DNA of 64,000 bases from Nocardioides potassii (GTDB taxonomy: Bacteria; Actinomycetota; Actinomycetes; Propionibacteriales; Nocardioidaceae). The notes under the pieces are model-generated. The model did not search any database and was not told the origin of the DNA. It saw only the letters and a program-made list of their open reading frames with translations. Positions 25,266 through 34,604 of the stretch are shown here, in pieces (the first letter of the stretch is position 1; every line of letters starts with the position of its first letter). The position numbers were made by a program, and so were the translations under genes. Location: NCBI RefSeq assembly GCF_021648885.1, contig NZ_JAKJHZ010000005.1, forward strand, positions 930,001 through 994,000, read 5' to 3'.

Positions 25266-25652
25266 TCAGCCCGCGACGCTCGACTCGTAGGCGGCGGCAT
25301 CCATCAGGCCGTCGACCTGCGAGGCGTCGGCGACCTTGACCTCGAAGAGCCAGCCCGCCTCGTAGGGGTCGCTGTTGACCAGCTCGGGGGTCGAGTCGAG
25401 GGCGCCGTTGGTCGCCACCACCTCGCCGGAGACCGGCGCATAGATGTCGCTGACCGACTTGGTGGACTCGAGCTCGCCGCAGGTGTCACCGGCCGTGACG
25501 GTGTCGCCCACCTGCGGGAGGGAGACGTACACGATGTCGCCGAGGGCGTCCTGGGCGAAGTCGGTGATGCCGACGCGCACCGATCCTTCCGCGTCACCGG
25601 GGGTACGGACCCACTCGTGCTCGCTGGTGTACTTCAGGTCGTCCGGATACAC
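25266..25652 (-). CDS. gcvH: Glycine cleavage system H protein
   Basis: Lipoyl carrier of 128 residues that shuttles the aminomethyl group between the P, T and L proteins. The lipoylated lysine is in [27 protein letters not shown] at the start and [11 protein letters not shown] near the end are also diagnostic. AGGAGGAG lies about 8 nt before the GTG start. It leads into garA on the same strand after 128 nt, so glycine cleavage and nitrogen/2-oxoglutarate control are physically linked. gcvP is 3 kb downstream under a riboswitch; no riboswitch is seen before gcvH. Confidence 0.97.
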   Translation of the reverse strand: MYPDDLKYTSEHEWVRTPGDAEGSVRVGITDFAQDALGDIVYVSLPQVGDTVTAGDTCGELESTKSVSDIYAPVSGEVVATNGALDSTPELVNSDPYEAGWLFEVKVADASQVDGLMDAAAYESSVAG

Positions 25653-25711
25653 GGTGGGGCTCCTCCTGAGATGGGTGTCGCGAGGTGGGGTGGCTGCGCC
25701 TGTCCGGCAGG

Positions 25712-26473
25712 CTACTGGCCGTCGTCGAGCTCCGCATACCCAGGTCGCGACGACTCGCGGACGCTGGTGATCTCGACCTCCTCGAGCTCCTCGACCTCGA
25801 CGGTGGCGCCGTCCTCGGTCTGCAACGTCTCGATCGGACCGCTCGAGAAGGCGAGCGCGGTCTGGAGCAGGTGGGGGTCGCCGATCACGTCCAGCACGTA
25901 CGGCGACTCGAGCAGGCGGCCGTCGAGCTCGATGCCGCCGACGGCGTCCTCGAAGTGGCTGTCGGCACCCAGGCGGATCGAGTCGTTGAACTCCATCGCC
26001 TCGGCACCTGCGGTGCGGAGCTCCTGCACCGTGTCGAGGAGGGAGCTGACGGCCACCCGGCTGGTGGACTCGGTGATCGTGACACGCAGGCCCTGCCCGG
26101 AGACGGGCACCAGGCCGGCGACGATGTTGAGGGTCCGCACCCGCTGCTCGGCCTCGTCGAGCGCGGCCGAGCGGTTGGTCGACTCGTCCAGCAGCTCCTG
26201 GCGGCGGGCCTCGAGCCGGTCGACCTCGCGCCGGGCGCGCTCAGCGGTCCCGGTCAGGCCGTCGAGGACCTGGATGAGGTCGCTCTCCCGCACGCCGGAG
26301 TAGGTGTCGTTGGCCGCGTTGTCGCGGACCTGCACGACGAACGCGAAACCGAGGACGGCCAGGAGGACCGCCACCACGACCTGCCGGCGCGAGGGATGGG
26401 CGAGCGCGGTGCGCATCCGCCCCTCCTGCGGTTCCTGGTCGGGCCGGCGGTGCTCCGGCGCGGTGTCAGGCAT
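25712..26473 (-). CDS. DUF881 membrane-anchored protein (downstream copy)
   Basis: Protein of 253 residues with one N-terminal transmembrane helix ([18 protein letters not shown]), a coiled-coil stretch ([20 protein letters not shown]) and the DUF881 extracytoplasmic domain ([46 protein letters not shown]). Function is unknown; these proteins occur with SbpA near cell-division and envelope genes in Gram-positives. It overlaps sbpA by 8 nt. Its C-terminus is acidic. Paralogous to the gene at 26795-27694. Confidence 0.9.
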   Translation of the reverse strand: MPDTAPEHRRPDQEPQEGRMRTALAHPSRRQVVVAVLLAVLGFAFVVQVRDNAANDTYSGVRESDLIQVLDGLTGTAERARREVDRLEARRQELLDESTNRSAALDEAEQRVRTLNIVAGLVPVSGQGLRVTITESTSRVAVSSLLDTVQELRTAGAEAMEFNDSIRLGADSHFEDAVGGIELDGRLLESPYVLDVIGDPHLLQTALAFSSGPIETLQTEDGATVEVEELEEVEITSVRESSRPGYAELDDGQ

Positions 26474-26798
26474 GGAACAGGTGCCGGCGGATGGCGGCGA
26501 CGTTGGAGAAGATGCGGATGCCGAGCACGACGACCACCCCGGTGGTCAGCTGCGCGCCCACGCCGAGCTGGTCGCCCAGGTAGACGATCGCGGCGGCGAT
26601 GACGACGTTGCTCACGAAGGAGACGACGAAGACCTTGTCGTCGAAGATGCCGTCGAGGTAGGCGCGCAGGCCGCCGAACACCGCGTCGAGGGCGGCCACG
26701 ACCGCGATCGGCAGGTAGTTCTGCAGGCCGACGGGGACGTCGGGGGCGAAGAGCAGCCCGGCGACGATGCCGACCAGCAGGCCCAGCGCAGCGATCAC
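26466..26798 (-). CDS. Small basic membrane protein SbpA (DUF1290)
   Basis: Protein of 110 residues with three hydrophobic segments (IAALGLLVGIVAGLLF, LPIAVVAALDAVFGGLRAYL and IAAAIVYLGDQLGVGAQL...). The core AVVAALDAVFGGLRAYLDG and VFVVSFVSNVVIA match DUF1290/small basic protein, first described in Bacillus next to divisome genes. It overlaps both neighbouring DUF881 genes (GTGA on one side, 8 nt on the other), so the three are made together and probably form a membrane complex; the last point is inference. Confidence 0.92.
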   Translation of the reverse strand: MIAALGLLVGIVAGLLFAPDVPVGLQNYLPIAVVAALDAVFGGLRAYLDGIFDDKVFVVSFVSNVVIAAAIVYLGDQLGVGAQLTTGVVVVLGIRIFSNVAAIRRHLFHA

Positions 26799-27694
26799 GG
26801 CGCGCTCCCCTCCCCTTCCGGTACGCCTTCGGGATCGGCGTTGAGCTCGATTGCATCACGCAGCGGCCGCTCGGGTGCTGCCGGCAGACGCATGTCGTCG
26901 ACATTCTCCGCCCGGTAGACCATGTCGAGCCCCTCGACCAGCAGAAACCACGCCTTGCCCTCGCTGGTGCCGAGCAGCCGGGCCTGAAGCGAGCGGGGGT
27001 CCCCGATGGCTTGCACGACATAGGGGGCGAGCACCGGTCGGCCGTTGACGTGGACCGCCCGACCGGTGTTGCGGATGCCGCCCAGGGCGTTGATCCGCTG
27101 GTCGTTGATCGCCACAGCCTCGGCCCCCGCGGCCCACAGGCCGTCCACCAGGGTCGCGAGGTCCTCGTCGCGGATCTCGTTGTTGACGTCGACGCCCTCG
27201 CGGTTGTCGACGGTGATCCGGACGCCCGGACCACGCACCGGGGCGAAGCCGGTGGTGAGCTCGGCCCGGTCGACGCGGGCAGCGATGCCGTCGAGCTGCC
27301 CCTGGACGGTGGTGCTGCTGCTCGCCACGTCGCGGTTGGCGCGGGTGAGCTGGCCGACGTCGTGCTGGAGGTCGGCGACCCGGTCGTTCTGCGCGTCGAT
27401 GCGCTCGACGAGGGCCGCCCTGCTGAGCTCGTTGACCCCGGCCTCCCGGTCGGTCTGCGCAGCCACGACGGCCGCCATGACGCCCAGGGCGACGACCGCG
27501 ACGACGCTCGCCCAGTGCGGGCGGCCCGCCGACGCCGGGGCCTCCCCCGCCTCGGCCCGCTTGCGGGCGACGTGGGCGTAGTCCTCGTCCATCGACCGGG
27601 CGGTGATGAGCGTCAGCAGCGGGGTGGTGACGTGCTCGGGCAGCGGGGCGCCGGACGGCGGGCGCTCCCGGGTGCCAGCCCCACGGTCAGCCAT
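26795..27694 (-). CDS. DUF881 membrane-anchored protein (upstream copy)
   Basis: Protein of 299 residues. A cytoplasmic leader of about 70 residues precedes one transmembrane helix (WASVVAVVALGVMAAVVAA), then a coiled coil (IDAQNDRVADLQHDVGQLTR) and the DUF881 domain (FAPVRGPGVRITVDN, AEAVAINDQRINALGG, PYVVQAIGDPRSLQARLL). Longer N-terminus than the downstream paralogue. It overlaps the phosphatidyltransferase gene by 8 nt. Role unknown beyond a likely envelope or division function. Confidence 0.9.
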   Translation of the reverse strand: MADRGAGTRERPPSGAPLPEHVTTPLLTLITARSMDEDYAHVARKRAEAGEAPASAGRPHWASVVAVVALGVMAAVVAAQTDREAGVNELSRAALVERIDAQNDRVADLQHDVGQLTRANRDVASSSTTVQGQLDGIAARVDRAELTTGFAPVRGPGVRITVDNREGVDVNNEIRDEDLATLVDGLWAAGAEAVAINDQRINALGGIRNTGRAVHVNGRPVLAPYVVQAIGDPRSLQARLLGTSEGKAWFLLVEGLDMVYRAENVDDMRLPAAPERPLRDAIELNADPEGVPEGEGSAP

Positions 27695-28286
27695 GGTCTG
27701 CCGCGGGCGACGTACGTCGGGGGGTGTCGCGCACCAGCGTGCGGACCTGCCACGCGTAGAGCACGCCGGCCCACCAGTAGAGACCTATCCCCCACCACGC
27801 GAAGGCCCAGCCGAAGGTGCGCGCGAGGTTGGCGACGATGCCGTCGCCCTCACCGAGCAGCAGGAGCGGGAAGGCGTAGAGGAGGTTGAACGTCGCGGCC
27901 TTGCCGAGGAAGTGGACCGGCAGTGCGGAGAAGCCGCGGGTGCGCAGGATGGGCACGAGCCCCCACAGGAGCAGGTCGCGCAGCGGCAGCGCGAGCGCCA
28001 CCCACCACGGGATGATGTCGCGCAGGTAGAGGCCGACGACGACGGCGAGGATGTAGAGCCGGTCGGCGACCGGGTCGAGGATCTCGCCGAGACGGGAGTA
28101 CTGGTCGAGCCGCCGGGCGAGCCAGCCGTCGAGGTAGTCGGTGAAGCCCGCGACCATCAGCACCACGAGCGCCCACGCGTCCGCCTCGGGCCCCAGCACC
28201 AGCCACAGGAAGAGGGGGACGCCGGCGAGCCGCACCACGCTGATGATGTTGGGCACGGTCCACACGCGCGACGCTTCCTCTGTCAC
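27687..28286 (-). CDS. CDP-alcohol phosphatidyltransferase family protein
   Basis: Integral membrane enzyme of 199 residues that transfers a phosphatidyl group from CDP-diacylglycerol to an alcohol. The signature DGxxARxxxxxxxxGxxxDxxxD is exact: DGWLARRLDQYSRLGEILD followed by PVAD. About five hydrophobic helices surround it. The acceptor is probably glycerol-3-phosphate or cardiolipin-type, as in PgsA-like proteins, but cannot be fixed. TAGGGT lies 6 nt before the GTG start on this strand (leaderless). It begins the operon with the DUF881/SbpA genes. Confidence 0.92.
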   Translation of the reverse strand: MTEEASRVWTVPNIISVVRLAGVPLFLWLVLGPEADAWALVVLMVAGFTDYLDGWLARRLDQYSRLGEILDPVADRLYILAVVVGLYLRDIIPWWVALALPLRDLLLWGLVPILRTRGFSALPVHFLGKAATFNLLYAFPLLLLGEGDGIVANLARTFGWAFAWWGIGLYWWAGVLYAWQVRTLVRDTPRRTSPAADHG

Positions 28287-28306
28287 GCCCAGACCCTATC
28301 CAGCAC

Positions 28307-29371
28307 TCAGCGTGCGTCGGCGACGGACACGTCGTGGTGCGCGGCGTCGCGGATCTCGCCGACGAGCTCCTCCAGGACGTCCTCCAGCGTCACCAGGCCG
28401 ACCACCTCACCGTCGCGACGCACGACCCGAGCCATGTGGGCGCCCTTGGCCTGCAGGCTCTCGAGGGCGTCGTGGAGCAGGTCGGTCGGGTTGACCGTCG
28501 CGAACGGGCGGATCCACTTGTCCTCGATGACCCGCGAGCGCTTGTCGTCGTCGGACTCGAGCGCGTCCTTGATGTGGAGGTAGCCGAGCAGGGCGCCGTC
28601 GGGCGCGGCCACCGGGAAGCGGCTGAAGCCGGTCGAGGCGCACACGGCCTCGACATCGGCGACGGTCGAGCCCGGCGCGACGGTGGCGAGCGTGTCGGGG
28701 GTCATGAGGATGGACTCGACGGACTTCTCGGTGAAGCCGAGGGCGCCGGCGAGGCGGTCGTACTCCTCCGCCTCGATGAGCCCCTCGCCGCGCGACTCCT
28801 CGACCAGGGCGGCGACCTCCTCGCGCGTGAAGCTCGAGTGGACCTCGTCCTTGGGCTCGATGCGCAGCAGCCGCAGGACGCCGTTGGCGGCCATGTTCAT
28901 CCCGGCGATCACGGGGCGCAGGACGGTGACGATGACCATCATCGGCGGACTCAGCACCATCGCGGCGCGGTCGGCACCGGCGAGCGCGATGTTCTTGGGG
29001 ACCATCTCGCCCAGCACGACGTGGAGGTAGACCACGATCGACATCGCGACCACGAAGGAGACCGGGTGGAGCAGGTCCTCGGGCACGTGGGTGGCGTGGA
29101 AGAGCGGCTCCAGCAGGTGGGCCACGGCGGGCTCGCCGATCGCACCGAGGCCGAGCGAGCAGACGGTGATCCCGAGCTGGGCGCCGGCCATGACCAGCGA
29201 GATGTTCTCCATCGCGCGCAGGGTCGTGCGGGCGGCCCGGGAGCCCTCCTGGGCACGTGGCTCGATCTGGCTGCGGCGGGCCGCGAGCAGCGCGAACTCG
29301 GAGCCGACGAAGAACGCGTTGAGCACGAGCAGGACGACGGCGAGGAGGACGCCGAAGAGGTCGCCGTTCAC
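28307..29371 (-). CDS. CNNM/HlyC-type membrane protein with CBS domains (first copy)
   Basis: Protein of 354 residues with a DUF21 transmembrane domain (LAVVLLVLNAFFVGSEFALL, ITVCSLGLGAIGEPAVAHLL, VLGEMVPKNIALA) and two CBS domains (ILMTPDTLATV ... CASTGFSRFPV; LLHDALESLQAKGAHMARVV). Such proteins are linked to magnesium or cobalt efflux. The corC_HlyC C-terminal domain found in the upstream paralogue is missing here, so this is the shorter form. The GTG start overlaps the stop of that paralogue (GTGA). Confidence 0.9.
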   Translation of the reverse strand: MNGDLFGVLLAVVLLVLNAFFVGSEFALLAARRSQIEPRAQEGSRAARTTLRAMENISLVMAGAQLGITVCSLGLGAIGEPAVAHLLEPLFHATHVPEDLLHPVSFVVAMSIVVYLHVVLGEMVPKNIALAGADRAAMVLSPPMMVIVTVLRPVIAGMNMAANGVLRLLRIEPKDEVHSSFTREEVAALVEESRGEGLIEAEEYDRLAGALGFTEKSVESILMTPDTLATVAPGSTVADVEAVCASTGFSRFPVAAPDGALLGYLHIKDALESDDDKRSRVIEDKWIRPFATVNPTDLLHDALESLQAKGAHMARVVRRDGEVVGLVTLEDVLEELVGEIRDAAHHDVSVADAR

Positions 29372-30771
29372 CGGGTACCTCCCTCGGCCGGGGCGGGGGC
29401 CGCCCCGGGACCGGACTCCGGTTCGGGCTGGCCGGCCACGACGCGCAGGTCGAGGCGGTCGATGCGCAGGCCGTCCATCCGCTCGACGGTCAGCGTCACC
29501 AGCCGCTCCCGCAGCTCGTGGGGGTCGGCGCGGTCGGGCACCGCGACCTCGACACGGTCCCCCGGCTGGGGGATCTTGCCGAGCTCGCGCATGACCAGGC
29601 CGCCCACGGTGTCGTAGTCCTCGTGGTCGGGGAGCTCGATCTCGGTGGCGTCCTCGACCTCGTCGGGTCGCAGGAGGCCCGACAGCGTCCAGCTGCCGTC
29701 GCGGCGCTGGCGGATGCGCGCGCCCAGGCGGTCGTGCTCGTCGGAGATGTCGCCGACGATCTCCTCGACGACGTCCTCGAGGGTCACGATCCCGGCGTGG
29801 CCGCCGTACTCGTCGAGGACGATGGCCATCTGGAAGCCGTCCTGCCGCAGCAGCGCGAGGAGCGGGTCGAGCCGCAGGCTGTCGGGCACGACGACGGGGC
29901 GCACCATCACGTGCTTGATCCGCGTGGTCGCACGCTCGTGGACGGGTACGGCGACGGCGTGCTTGACGTGGACCGTGCCGACGACGGTGTCCTCGGTGTC
30001 GAGGACCGGGAAGCGGGAGTGGCCGGTCTGGCGGGCGAGGTCGATCACGGCCGAGACGCGGTCGCCGTCCTCGACCGTCGTGGTGCGCACGCGCGGGGTC
30101 ATGATCTCGCCGGCGGTGCGGGTGCCGAACTCCACCGAGCGCTCGACCAGCTCGGCGGTGTCGGCGTCCAAGGTGCCCTGGTCGGCCGAGCGCTGCACGA
30201 GCGAGGCGAGCTCCTGTGAGCTGCGGGCGGACCGGAGCTCCTCCTGCGGCTCGATGCCCAGACGACGCACGATCGCGTTGGCCGAGCCGTTGAGCGCGCG
30301 GATGGGGCCCTTCGACAGCGCGGTGAAGGCACGCATGAAGCCCTGCGTCGTGCGGGCGGTGTCGAGGGGGCGGGCGATCGCGATGTTCTTGGGGACCATC
30401 TCGCCGAAGATCATCGTGAGCACGGTGCCGAAGGCGAGGCCGAGCGCGAGGGACAGCGGCGTGACGACACCGTCGGGCACGCCGGCGGCCGCCAGCGGGC
30501 CGTCGACGAGGTCGGAGATCGCCGGCTCGGCGAGGAAACCGATCGCCAGGTTGGTCACGGTGATGCCGACCTGGGCACCCGAGAGCTGGGTGGACAGCGA
30601 GCGCAGCGCGAGCTGGACGCCGCGCGCACCCTCGTCACCGTCGGCGGCGGCGCGCTCGACGCTCGGGCGGTCGACCGTCACGAGCGAGAACTCGGCGGCG
30701 ACGAAGAGTCCGCAGGCGACCACGAGGGCCAGGGACACGAGGAGCAGGAGCAGGGGGGTCACGACGCGCAC
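29368..30771 (-). CDS. CNNM/HlyC-type membrane protein with CBS and CorC domains (second copy)
   Basis: Protein of 467 residues: DUF21 membrane domain (VAEFSLVTVDRPSVERAAAD, TVTNLAIGFLAEPAISDLV, FGEMVPKNIAIARPLD), CBS pair (EIMTPRVRTTTVEDG, RQTGHSRFPVLD, LALLRQDGFQMAIVLDEYGG) and a CorC/HlyC-type C-terminal domain (WTLSGLLRPDEVEDATEIEL). It is the full-length member of the tandem pair. The start is GTG without a clear ribosome binding site; a second in-frame GTG lies 9 nt downstream. Family members export divalent cations; substrate unknown. Confidence 0.9.
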   Translation of the reverse strand: MRVVTPLLLLLVSLALVVACGLFVAAEFSLVTVDRPSVERAAADGDEGARGVQLALRSLSTQLSGAQVGITVTNLAIGFLAEPAISDLVDGPLAAAGVPDGVVTPLSLALGLAFGTVLTMIFGEMVPKNIAIARPLDTARTTQGFMRAFTALSKGPIRALNGSANAIVRRLGIEPQEELRSARSSQELASLVQRSADQGTLDADTAELVERSVEFGTRTAGEIMTPRVRTTTVEDGDRVSAVIDLARQTGHSRFPVLDTEDTVVGTVHVKHAVAVPVHERATTRIKHVMVRPVVVPDSLRLDPLLALLRQDGFQMAIVLDEYGGHAGIVTLEDVVEEIVGDISDEHDRLGARIRQRRDGSWTLSGLLRPDEVEDATEIELPDHEDYDTVGGLVMRELGKIPQPGDRVEVAVPDRADPHELRERLVTLTVERMDGLRIDRLDLRVVAGQPEPESGPGAAPAPAEGGTR

Positions 30772-31008
30772 CCGACGTTCGGTGCGGTCGTGCGGGGACT
30801 TCGACTGCCGTCCATGGCGCTGCTGGTGGTTCCTTCTGTCGGGGCCGGTCCGGGTCGCGGCGAACCCACAGACTACCGGTCGGCGCGGACTTCACCCCAG
30901 TCGTCGTGTCGCTTTGGGGAGGGGCCTGCCGGCCACCTACTCTGGGCGCACATCAGGGGTTCGTCATCCGGGACTCCCCTGGTCCGGGGCGGCGAGGAAC
31001 TTCTGTAG
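30772..31008. other. Divergent intergenic region
   Basis: No gene seen in these 237 bases. The sulfatase has GAGGAA about 9 nt before its ATG, and TTGGGG with TACTCT 18 nt apart (about 30910-30950) is a possible promoter for it. No palindrome stands out. Confidence 0.4.
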
Positions 31009-32511
31009 ATGCGAGCGTGGGCACAGTCGATCACGGCTGCTCTCCTGGTGGTCCTCGTGGCCGCGCTCGCCACGGTCACCGCCGACGGTGGGTCCCGCGC
31101 GTCCGAGGCAGGCTCGGTGCGGATGGTGCAGGGCACCCAGCAGCCGAGCGCGACTCCGCAGCAGCGGCCCAACCTCGTCTTCGTCCTCACCGACGACATG
31201 CGCGACGACGACCTCGACCACATGCCGATCACGCGCGCGCTGCTCGCGGACCAGGGCATGGAGTTCACCGACGCGATCTCGCCCCACCCGCTCTGCTGCC
31301 CCGCGCGCGCCCAGCTCGCGACCGGCCAGTACGCGCAGAACAACGGCGTCCAGCACAACCGCGGCGTGCACGGCGGGTTCCAGGCGCTCGACCCGACCGA
31401 GGAGGCCAGCGTCTGGTTCCGCGACGCGGGCTACCGCACCGCGTTCACGGGCAAGTTCCTCAACGGCTACGGCCCGCACGACGTCCGACCGGCCGGCTGG
31501 TCGCGCTGGGACGCCCTGACCCGCGGTGTCTACGACTACGTGAACTTCTCGATGACCGGCGACGGCGACCCGCACCGCTACACCGGCAGCTACATCACCT
31601 CGGTGATCGAGGACCACACCAACCGCGCGGTGCGTGACTTCGCCGAGTCCGGCGACCCCTTCGTCGTCTACGCCTGGCACCTCGCGCCGCACTACCGGAT
31701 CACGCCGGAGGGGGGTCGCGGCCTCCCGCCCGCCGCCCCGCAGGACCAGGACACGTTCCTCGACCAGCGCCCGGCGTCGTTCGACGACCCCGCCTTCAAC
31801 GAGGCCGACGTCAGCGACCAGCCCGCCTACCTCCGCCACCTCGCGCCCGCCTCGCGCCAGGAGGTGGCCGCCGAGAACACCGCGCGGCTCCAGGCGCTGC
31901 AGTCCGTGGACCGCGCCGTCGGGTCGCTCGTCGAGACCCTCGACGAGGAGGGCGTGCTCGACAACACCTACATCGTCTTCTCCTCCGACAACGGCTACTC
32001 GCTCGGCGAGCACCGGTTCATCGGCAAGGACGTGCTGACCGACGAGGCGCTCCAGGTCCCCCTGCTCGTCCGGGGCCCGGGGATCGCGCCCGGCAGCACC
32101 TCCGCCCTCCCGGTCACCCTTGTCGACCTGCCCGCGACGTTCGCCGCCCTGACCGGTGTCACGCCGCAGTGGTTGGTCGACGGCACCTCGCTGCTGCCGA
32201 CGCTGCACGGCGAGGACCAGGGCTTCCGCGACACCACGCTCATCCAGACCGGCCGCACGCTCGGCGACGGCTGGTCGCACCGCGGCGTGCGCACCGACCG
32301 CTACCTCTACGGCACCGACGGCACGGACGGGTTCCTGTACGACCGGCTCCTCGACCCCGACGAGATGGTCAACCTGATCGACGACCCGGCCTACGAACCG
32401 GTGCGTGCCGCCCTCGAGCTCCGCAGGTCCGAGCTCGTCACCTGCGCCGGGTGGACGTGCAACCAGCAGTTCGGGCCCCTGCCCGAGCCGGTGTCCGACG
32501 CCGCCCGCTGA
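31009..32511 (+). CDS. Secreted sulfatase
   Basis: Formylglycine-dependent arylsulfatase-family enzyme of 500 residues. It has an N-terminal signal sequence (ITAALLVVLVAALATVTA). Metal ligands are in VFVLTDDMRDDDL and SDNGYSLGEH, and the catalytic signature CxPxR is C96-C-P-A-R100 within PLCCPARAQLATGQYAQNNG; C96 would be converted to formylglycine by a sulfatase-modifying enzyme that is not in this window. GAGGAA precedes the start. Substrate could be a sulfated glycan or related ester; mammalian-like N-acetylglucosamine-6-sulfatases show similar spacing, but that is only a hint. Confidence 0.92.
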   Translation: MRAWAQSITAALLVVLVAALATVTADGGSRASEAGSVRMVQGTQQPSATPQQRPNLVFVLTDDMRDDDLDHMPITRALLADQGMEFTDAISPHPLCCPARAQLATGQYAQNNGVQHNRGVHGGFQALDPTEEASVWFRDAGYRTAFTGKFLNGYGPHDVRPAGWSRWDALTRGVYDYVNFSMTGDGDPHRYTGSYITSVIEDHTNRAVRDFAESGDPFVVYAWHLAPHYRITPEGGRGLPPAAPQDQDTFLDQRPASFDDPAFNEADVSDQPAYLRHLAPASRQEVAAENTARLQALQSVDRAVGSLVETLDEEGVLDNTYIVFSSDNGYSLGEHRFIGKDVLTDEALQVPLLVRGPGIAPGSTSALPVTLVDLPATFAALTGVTPQWLVDGTSLLPTLHGEDQGFRDTTLIQTGRTLGDGWSHRGVRTDRYLYGTDGTDGFLYDRLLDPDEMVNLIDDPAYEPVRAALELRRSELVTCAGWTCNQQFGPLPEPVSDAAR

Positions 32512-32532
32512 CCCGTCGCGCGTCCTGTTGCC

Positions 32533-33630
32533 ATGATGTCCGGCGTGCCCGAGGTCCTCCACCCTGTCGTCGTGCAGGTGCTGCCGGTGGCGGTGTTCCT
32601 CCTGGCGATCACCGTGACGGCCGAGATCGCCCAGCTGGCCGGCGTCTTCGACGTCGCGGCCCACGCGATGGCGCGCCGCGCCCGGCACCGCGTGGTGCTG
32701 CTGTGGCTGCTCTTCGCGGTGCTGGCGATCATCAGCACGATCGTGATGAGCCTCGACACCACGGCCGTGCTGCTCACCCCCGTGGGCCTGGCGATCGCCC
32801 AGCAGACCGGCATCGCGCCCATGCCGTTCGCCCTCACCACGCTCTGGCTCGCCAACACCGGCTCCCTCCTCCTGCCCGTGTCGAACCTGACCAACCTCCT
32901 GGCCGTCCACCGCTTCGAGGACCTGGGCGCGGGTCACGCCGACTACGTGCGGACGGCGGCGCCGCCCGCCATCGCGGCCATCGTCGCGACCCTGCTGCTC
33001 ATCGCCGTCCTGCAGCGTCGGTCCCTGCGTGGCACGTACGACGTCGACCCGCCGGCCGAGCCGCACGACAGCGTGCTGCTGGTCGTGGCGGCCGCGGTGT
33101 CGCTGGCGATCGGTCCGCTCTTCGCCGTCGGTCTCGAGCCCGCGGTCGTCGCCGTCGCCTCGGCCGCGGTCCTCCTCGTCGCCACGCTGTGGCGCGCACC
33201 GGGGCTGCTGCACGAGGTGCGCCCGCCGTGGCTGATGGCGGGCGCCTTCGTGGTGGTCGCCGGCCTGCTCCGCGCCGCCCAGGCCGAGGGCCTGCTGGAC
33301 TGGCTGGCACCCGCGGTCGGGACCGGCGCCCGGCCCCTCGACCTGCTCCACCTGTCCGGCGCGTCGGCGGTCCTGGCCAACCTCGTCAACAACCTCCCGG
33401 CCTACCTGGTCGTCGAGCCCTCCGCCGCCGACGACGTACGTCGTCTCGTGGCCGCGCTCGTCGGTGTCAACGCGGGCGCCCTGGTGACCCCCTGGGCCTC
33501 GCTGGCCACCCTGCTGTGGCTCCAGCGCTGCCGGTCGGCCGGGCTGCGGGTGCCCCTGCTGCGGCTCGCGGGCTGGGGCGCCCTGTGCGCGGCCGTCTGC
33601 GTGGGCGCGGCGACGCTCGCCATCCGCTGA
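32533..33630 (+). CDS. SLC13/ArsB-type anion or metalloid transporter
   Basis: Integral membrane protein of 365 residues with about ten hydrophobic helices. The repeated LDTTAVLLTPVGLAI and LWLANTGSLLLPVSNLTN stretches, and the matching half LVNNLPAYLVVEP, are typical of the ArsB/NhaD/DASS superfamily, whose members move arsenite, citrate, Na+ or other ions. At 365 residues it is shorter than ArsB (about 430). It follows the sulfatase by 21 nt and may be cotranscribed, which would suit export or uptake of sulfate-like anions, but specificity is undetermined. Confidence 0.8.
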   Translation: MMSGVPEVLHPVVVQVLPVAVFLLAITVTAEIAQLAGVFDVAAHAMARRARHRVVLLWLLFAVLAIISTIVMSLDTTAVLLTPVGLAIAQQTGIAPMPFALTTLWLANTGSLLLPVSNLTNLLAVHRFEDLGAGHADYVRTAAPPAIAAIVATLLLIAVLQRRSLRGTYDVDPPAEPHDSVLLVVAAAVSLAIGPLFAVGLEPAVVAVASAAVLLVATLWRAPGLLHEVRPPWLMAGAFVVVAGLLRAAQAEGLLDWLAPAVGTGARPLDLLHLSGASAVLANLVNNLPAYLVVEPSAADDVRRLVAALVGVNAGALVTPWASLATLLWLQRCRSAGLRVPLLRLAGWGALCAAVCVGAATLAIR

Positions 33631-33664
33631 CGACCCCGTCGTGCCCTGGTCCGATACTCCTCCC

Positions 33665-34591
33665 ATGCTCCTCACCCGCGACGACGTGCTCGCTGCCCGG
33701 GACCGCGTCGGCGACCGCGTGCGACGTACGCCCCTGCTCGCACCGTCCGGCACGGACCCCGCCTGGCTCAAGCTCGAGCACCTCCAGCACTGCGGCGTCT
33801 TCAAGACCCGTGGGGCGTTCAACCGCCAGCTCGCGGCGATCGAGCGCGGCGAGCTCGGTGACGCCGGCATCGTGGTGGCGTCGGGCGGCAACGCGGGACT
33901 CGCGCACGCCTTCGCCGCCCGCGCGCTCGGTGTGCGGGCCTCGGTCTTCGTGCCCGAGGCCGCGCCGGAGGTCAAGGTGCAGCGGATCCGCGCCTACGGC
34001 GCCGAGGTCGTGCGGACGGGGTCGGAGTACGCCGAGGCGCTCGCGGCCGCGATGCACTTCGGGCAGGCGACCGGCGCCGCCTTCGCCCATGCCTACGACC
34101 AGCCCGAGGTGGCCGCCGGCGCCGGCACGCTCGCCGAGGAGGTCCTGGAGGACGAGCCGTCGATCGACACCGTCGTGGTGGCGGTGGGCGGCGGCGGCCT
34201 CTACGCCGGCGTCGCTGCCGCGCTCCGCGGACGCGCCCGCATGGTCGCCGTCGAGCCCGCGGCCTGCCCGACGCTGCACCGGGCGATGCGGGCGGGTGAG
34301 CCCGTCGATGTCGAGGTCTCAGGCGTCGCCGCCGACTCCCTCGGTGCGCGTCGCGTCGGCGACGTGGCCTTCGCCGCCCAGCGGGCGGAACCGCCCGTGT
34401 CCGTGCTCGTCGGCGAGGACGACATCGTCGAGGCACGCCGGCGCCTGTGGGCCGACCACCGGATCGCGTCGGAGCACGGTGCGGCGACGGCGTACGCCGC
34501 CCTCCTGTCGGGTGCCTACTCCCCCGCTGTCGGCGAGCGCGTCTGTGTCGTCGTGTGTGGCGCCAACACCGATCCCGCGACGCTGGTCTGA
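33665..34591 (+). CDS. Threonine/serine dehydratase-like PLP enzyme
   Basis: Fold-type II PLP enzyme of 308 residues. The PLP lysine is in LEHLQHCGVFKTRGAFNRQL, the phosphate-binding glycine loop is VVAVGGGGLYAGVAAAL and the substrate-binding loop is VASGGNAGLAHAFAARALG. It lacks the regulatory ACT domain of biosynthetic IlvA, so it resembles catabolic dehydratase or serine/threonine ammonia-lyase forms. The ATG is chosen where homology to the family begins (MLLTRDDVLAARDRV); GATACT lies 6 nt upstream. The ASN loop is altered to SGGN, which suggests a non-standard substrate. Confidence 0.88.
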   Translation: MLLTRDDVLAARDRVGDRVRRTPLLAPSGTDPAWLKLEHLQHCGVFKTRGAFNRQLAAIERGELGDAGIVVASGGNAGLAHAFAARALGVRASVFVPEAAPEVKVQRIRAYGAEVVRTGSEYAEALAAAMHFGQATGAAFAHAYDQPEVAAGAGTLAEEVLEDEPSIDTVVVAVGGGGLYAGVAAALRGRARMVAVEPAACPTLHRAMRAGEPVDVEVSGVAADSLGARRVGDVAFAAQRAEPPVSVLVGEDDIVEARRRLWADHRIASEHGAATAYAALLSGAYSPAVGERVCVVVCGANTDPATLV

Positions 34592-34604
34592 GTCCGGAGC
34601 GCCG

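Noticed and set aside
30964-33975. A minus-strand open frame of about 1000 codons across sulfatase and transporter
   Set aside because: Antisense to two well-supported genes and composed of Arg/Gly/His/Asp runs without any domain.
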